A stretch of 64,000 nt of DNA, from NCBI RefSeq assembly GCF_904846615.1, contig NZ_CAJHBK010000001.1:868001-932000 (forward strand), given 5' to 3'. The first letter of the stretch is position 1, and each line of letters starts with the position of its first letter. Source of the DNA: Psychrobacter sp. JCM 18902. Lineage in GTDB: Bacteria; Pseudomonadota; Gammaproteobacteria; Pseudomonadales; Moraxellaceae. Below are positions 62,765-64,000 of this stretch, in pieces. Both the position numbers and the translations under genes were made by a program. Below the pieces are notes generated by a model. It searched no databases. It worked only from the letters and a program-made list of their open reading frames with translations, and was not told the DNA's origin.

Positions 62765-64000
62765 ATGGCAAAAAATAAGAGCAGTTATGTCTGTCAGCAT
62801 TGCGGCGCGCATTTTGGCAAGTGGGCAGGGCAATGTACCGATTGCGGTGAATGGAATAGCTTGGTCGAAGCACCAAATGTGAGCATGCCGCATCATAATA
62901 AAAACGTTTCTAAGCCAGTAGCAAATAGATCAGCCTCTCGTGAATCAGGTGGTGCACCATCAGGAAATTATTCGGGTACGCATAGTGCGGTCATGCCGCT
63001 TAATGCTGTGAGCGTAACGCTAGACACACGCTTACCAACTGGTATTAGTGAGTTTGATCGTGTACTTGGTGGAGGATTGGTTGCTGGTTCAGTCGTTTTA
63101 ATCGGCGGTGATCCTGGTATCGGTAAATCGACGATTTTGCTGCAAACTGCGACTAATATGGCACGTGCCGACTCGTTGGCAGGTAGCGCCTTGTATGTGA
63201 CTGGTGAAGAATCATTGGCACAGGTTGCTATGCGCGCTAGGCGCTTAGATTTACCGGCTGATAGATTACGCGTACTGGCCGAAACCAATGTAGAAACTAT
63301 TTGTGCCGCCTTGACTCAAGAGCAGCCCGCCATCGCTATTATTGACTCTATTCAAACCATTTATACGGATGCAATCAATTCTGCACCTGGCGGCGTCAGT
63401 CAAATTCGAGAGTCTGCGGCCATCTTGACTCGCTACGCCAAACAGACTGGCACCGCGCTATTTTTAGTGGGTCATGTAACCAAGGAAGGCACGCTCGCAG
63501 GGCCGCGCGTTCTTGAACACATGGTTGATACGGTCTTATATTTTGAAGGTCAATCAGACTCACGCTTTCGGATGATTCGTGCCGTCAAAAACCGCTTCGG
63601 TGCCGTTAACGAATTAGGTATTTTCGGTATGACAGATATGGGACTGAAAGAGGTTGCCAATCCATCAGCGATATTTTTGAGTCGCTATGACAAACCCGTT
63701 GCTGGATCTGTCGTCATGGTCAGCCGCGAAGGCACACGACCCTTGTTGGTGGAAGTACAAGCGTTAGTCGATGATTCGCAAGGATCACCTAGACGAATGG
63801 CATTAGGATTGGATTTTCAGCGTCTGTCCATGCTGCTGGCCGTCATGCATCGTCATGGCGGTATTCATACCAGCGGACAAGATGTGTACGTCAACGTCGT
63901 CGGTGGTGTCAAGGTTATAGAGACGGGATCTGACTTGGCAGTATTGTTGGCTTGTGCCTCAAGTATTAAAGAAAAAGCCTTGCCATCGTCATTGGCCGTA
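62765..64000 (+). CDS. radA: DNA repair protein RadA, 3' end outside window
   Basis: RecA-like ATPase that promotes branch migration in recombination repair. The frame runs from ATG 62765 to the window end without a stop (412 codons visible of roughly 455 expected). N-terminal zinc finger CQHCGAHFGKWAGQCTDCGEW (four Cys), a basic/Ser-rich linker of about 50 residues, then LPTGISEFDRVLGGGL, the Walker A GGDPGIGKSTILLQ, YVTGEES, the Walker B IAIIDSIQTIY, the RadA-specific KNRFG (in RAVKNRFGAVNELGIF), and the beginning of the Lon-like domain with PRRMALGLDFQRLSMLLAV and DVYVNVVGGV. Confidence 0.97.
   Translation, partial: MAKNKSSYVCQHCGAHFGKWAGQCTDCGEWNSLVEAPNVSMPHHNKNVSKPVANRSASRESGGAPSGNYSGTHSAVMPLNAVSVTLDTRLPTGISEFDRVLGGGLVAGSVVLIGGDPGIGKSTILLQTATNMARADSLAGSALYVTGEESLAQVAMRARRLDLPADRLRVLAETNVETICAALTQEQPAIAIIDSIQTIYTDAINSAPGGVSQIRESAAILTRYAKQTGTALFLVGHVTKEGTLAGPRVLEHMVDTVLYFEGQSDSRFRMIRAVKNRFGAVNELGIFGMTDMGLKEVANPSAIFLSRYDKPVAGSVVMVSREGTRPLLVEVQALVDDSQGSPRRMALGLDFQRLSMLLAVMHRHGGIHTSGQDVYVNVVGGVKVIETGSDLAVLLACASSIKEKALPSSLAV

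Noticed and set aside
1..64000. CRISPR array, prophage, integron, tRNA or rRNA genes
   Set aside because: No regularly spaced repeats, phage structural or integrase genes, or RNA-gene signatures were found on reading both strands; a covariance-model scan would be needed to exclude a divergent tRNA.

Overview
The window looks like chromosomal DNA of a Moraxellaceae gamma-proteobacterium, most probably Psychrobacter or a close relative. The reasons are an Hfq with a long Gly/Arg/Phe-rich tail, a secreted esterase that closely resembles the cold-active Lip1 lipase remembered from Moraxella TA144, the mutL-miaA-hfq and kdsD-kdsC-lptC-lptA-lptB orders, and moderately AT-rich intergenic DNA. No prophage, plasmid, CRISPR array, rRNA or tRNA was seen. 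Both ends cut genes: glmM lacks its start and radA lacks its end.

Layout. 1-2 kb: glmM and pdxH. 2-6 kb: a small lipoprotein and an EmrAB-like efflux pair. 6-13 kb: a reactive-electrophile/aldehyde cluster (glutathione transferase, DJ-1/Hsp31-type protein, CurA-like reductase, YqhD-like reductase, a NemR-type repressor and an aldehyde dehydrogenase), with two identical 15-bp palindromes in front of yqhD and the aldehyde dehydrogenase. 13-17 kb: DASH cryptochrome, then nnrS and nsrR with a clear NsrR operator at nnrS. 17-22 kb: a metallo-beta-lactamase-like protein, an ankyrin lipoprotein, a PETase/Lip1-type hydrolase and an MFS transporter. 22-33 kb: two acyl-CoA synthetases and a valine-degradation operon ending in mmsB, with a convergent IclR regulator. 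Valine carbon leaves this operon as propionyl-CoA, the product also made by the PrpE-like ligase.

33-46 kb: outer-membrane protein with 9-residue repeats, phosphopantetheinyl transferase, Pal-like lipoprotein, pepN, DAHP synthase, lpxB-rnhB, a CAP-domain lipoprotein and a DUF924 protein. 46-49 kb: the carboxynorspermidine polyamine route (nspC and its dehydrogenase, the latter with a structured leader and a TTG start). 49-52.6 kb: htpX and small enzymes, plus a 40-residue lysine-rich protein. 53-64 kb: queD-like, tsaE, mutL, miaA, hfq, the Kdo/LPS-transport cluster and radA.

Beyond genes, the window carries small non-coding mobile-looking repeats: a family of about 110-bp imperfect palindromes with TATAGTCA ends (5976-6083, 45217-45331, and a collapsed form at 2555-2583), a 134-bp element with a transposase-tail-like frame (57298-57431), and a 90-bp element with inverted ends (62413-62502) whose end motif recurs alone at 20223 and 54112. 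All assignments come from reading the sequence and remembered family features; no searches were run.
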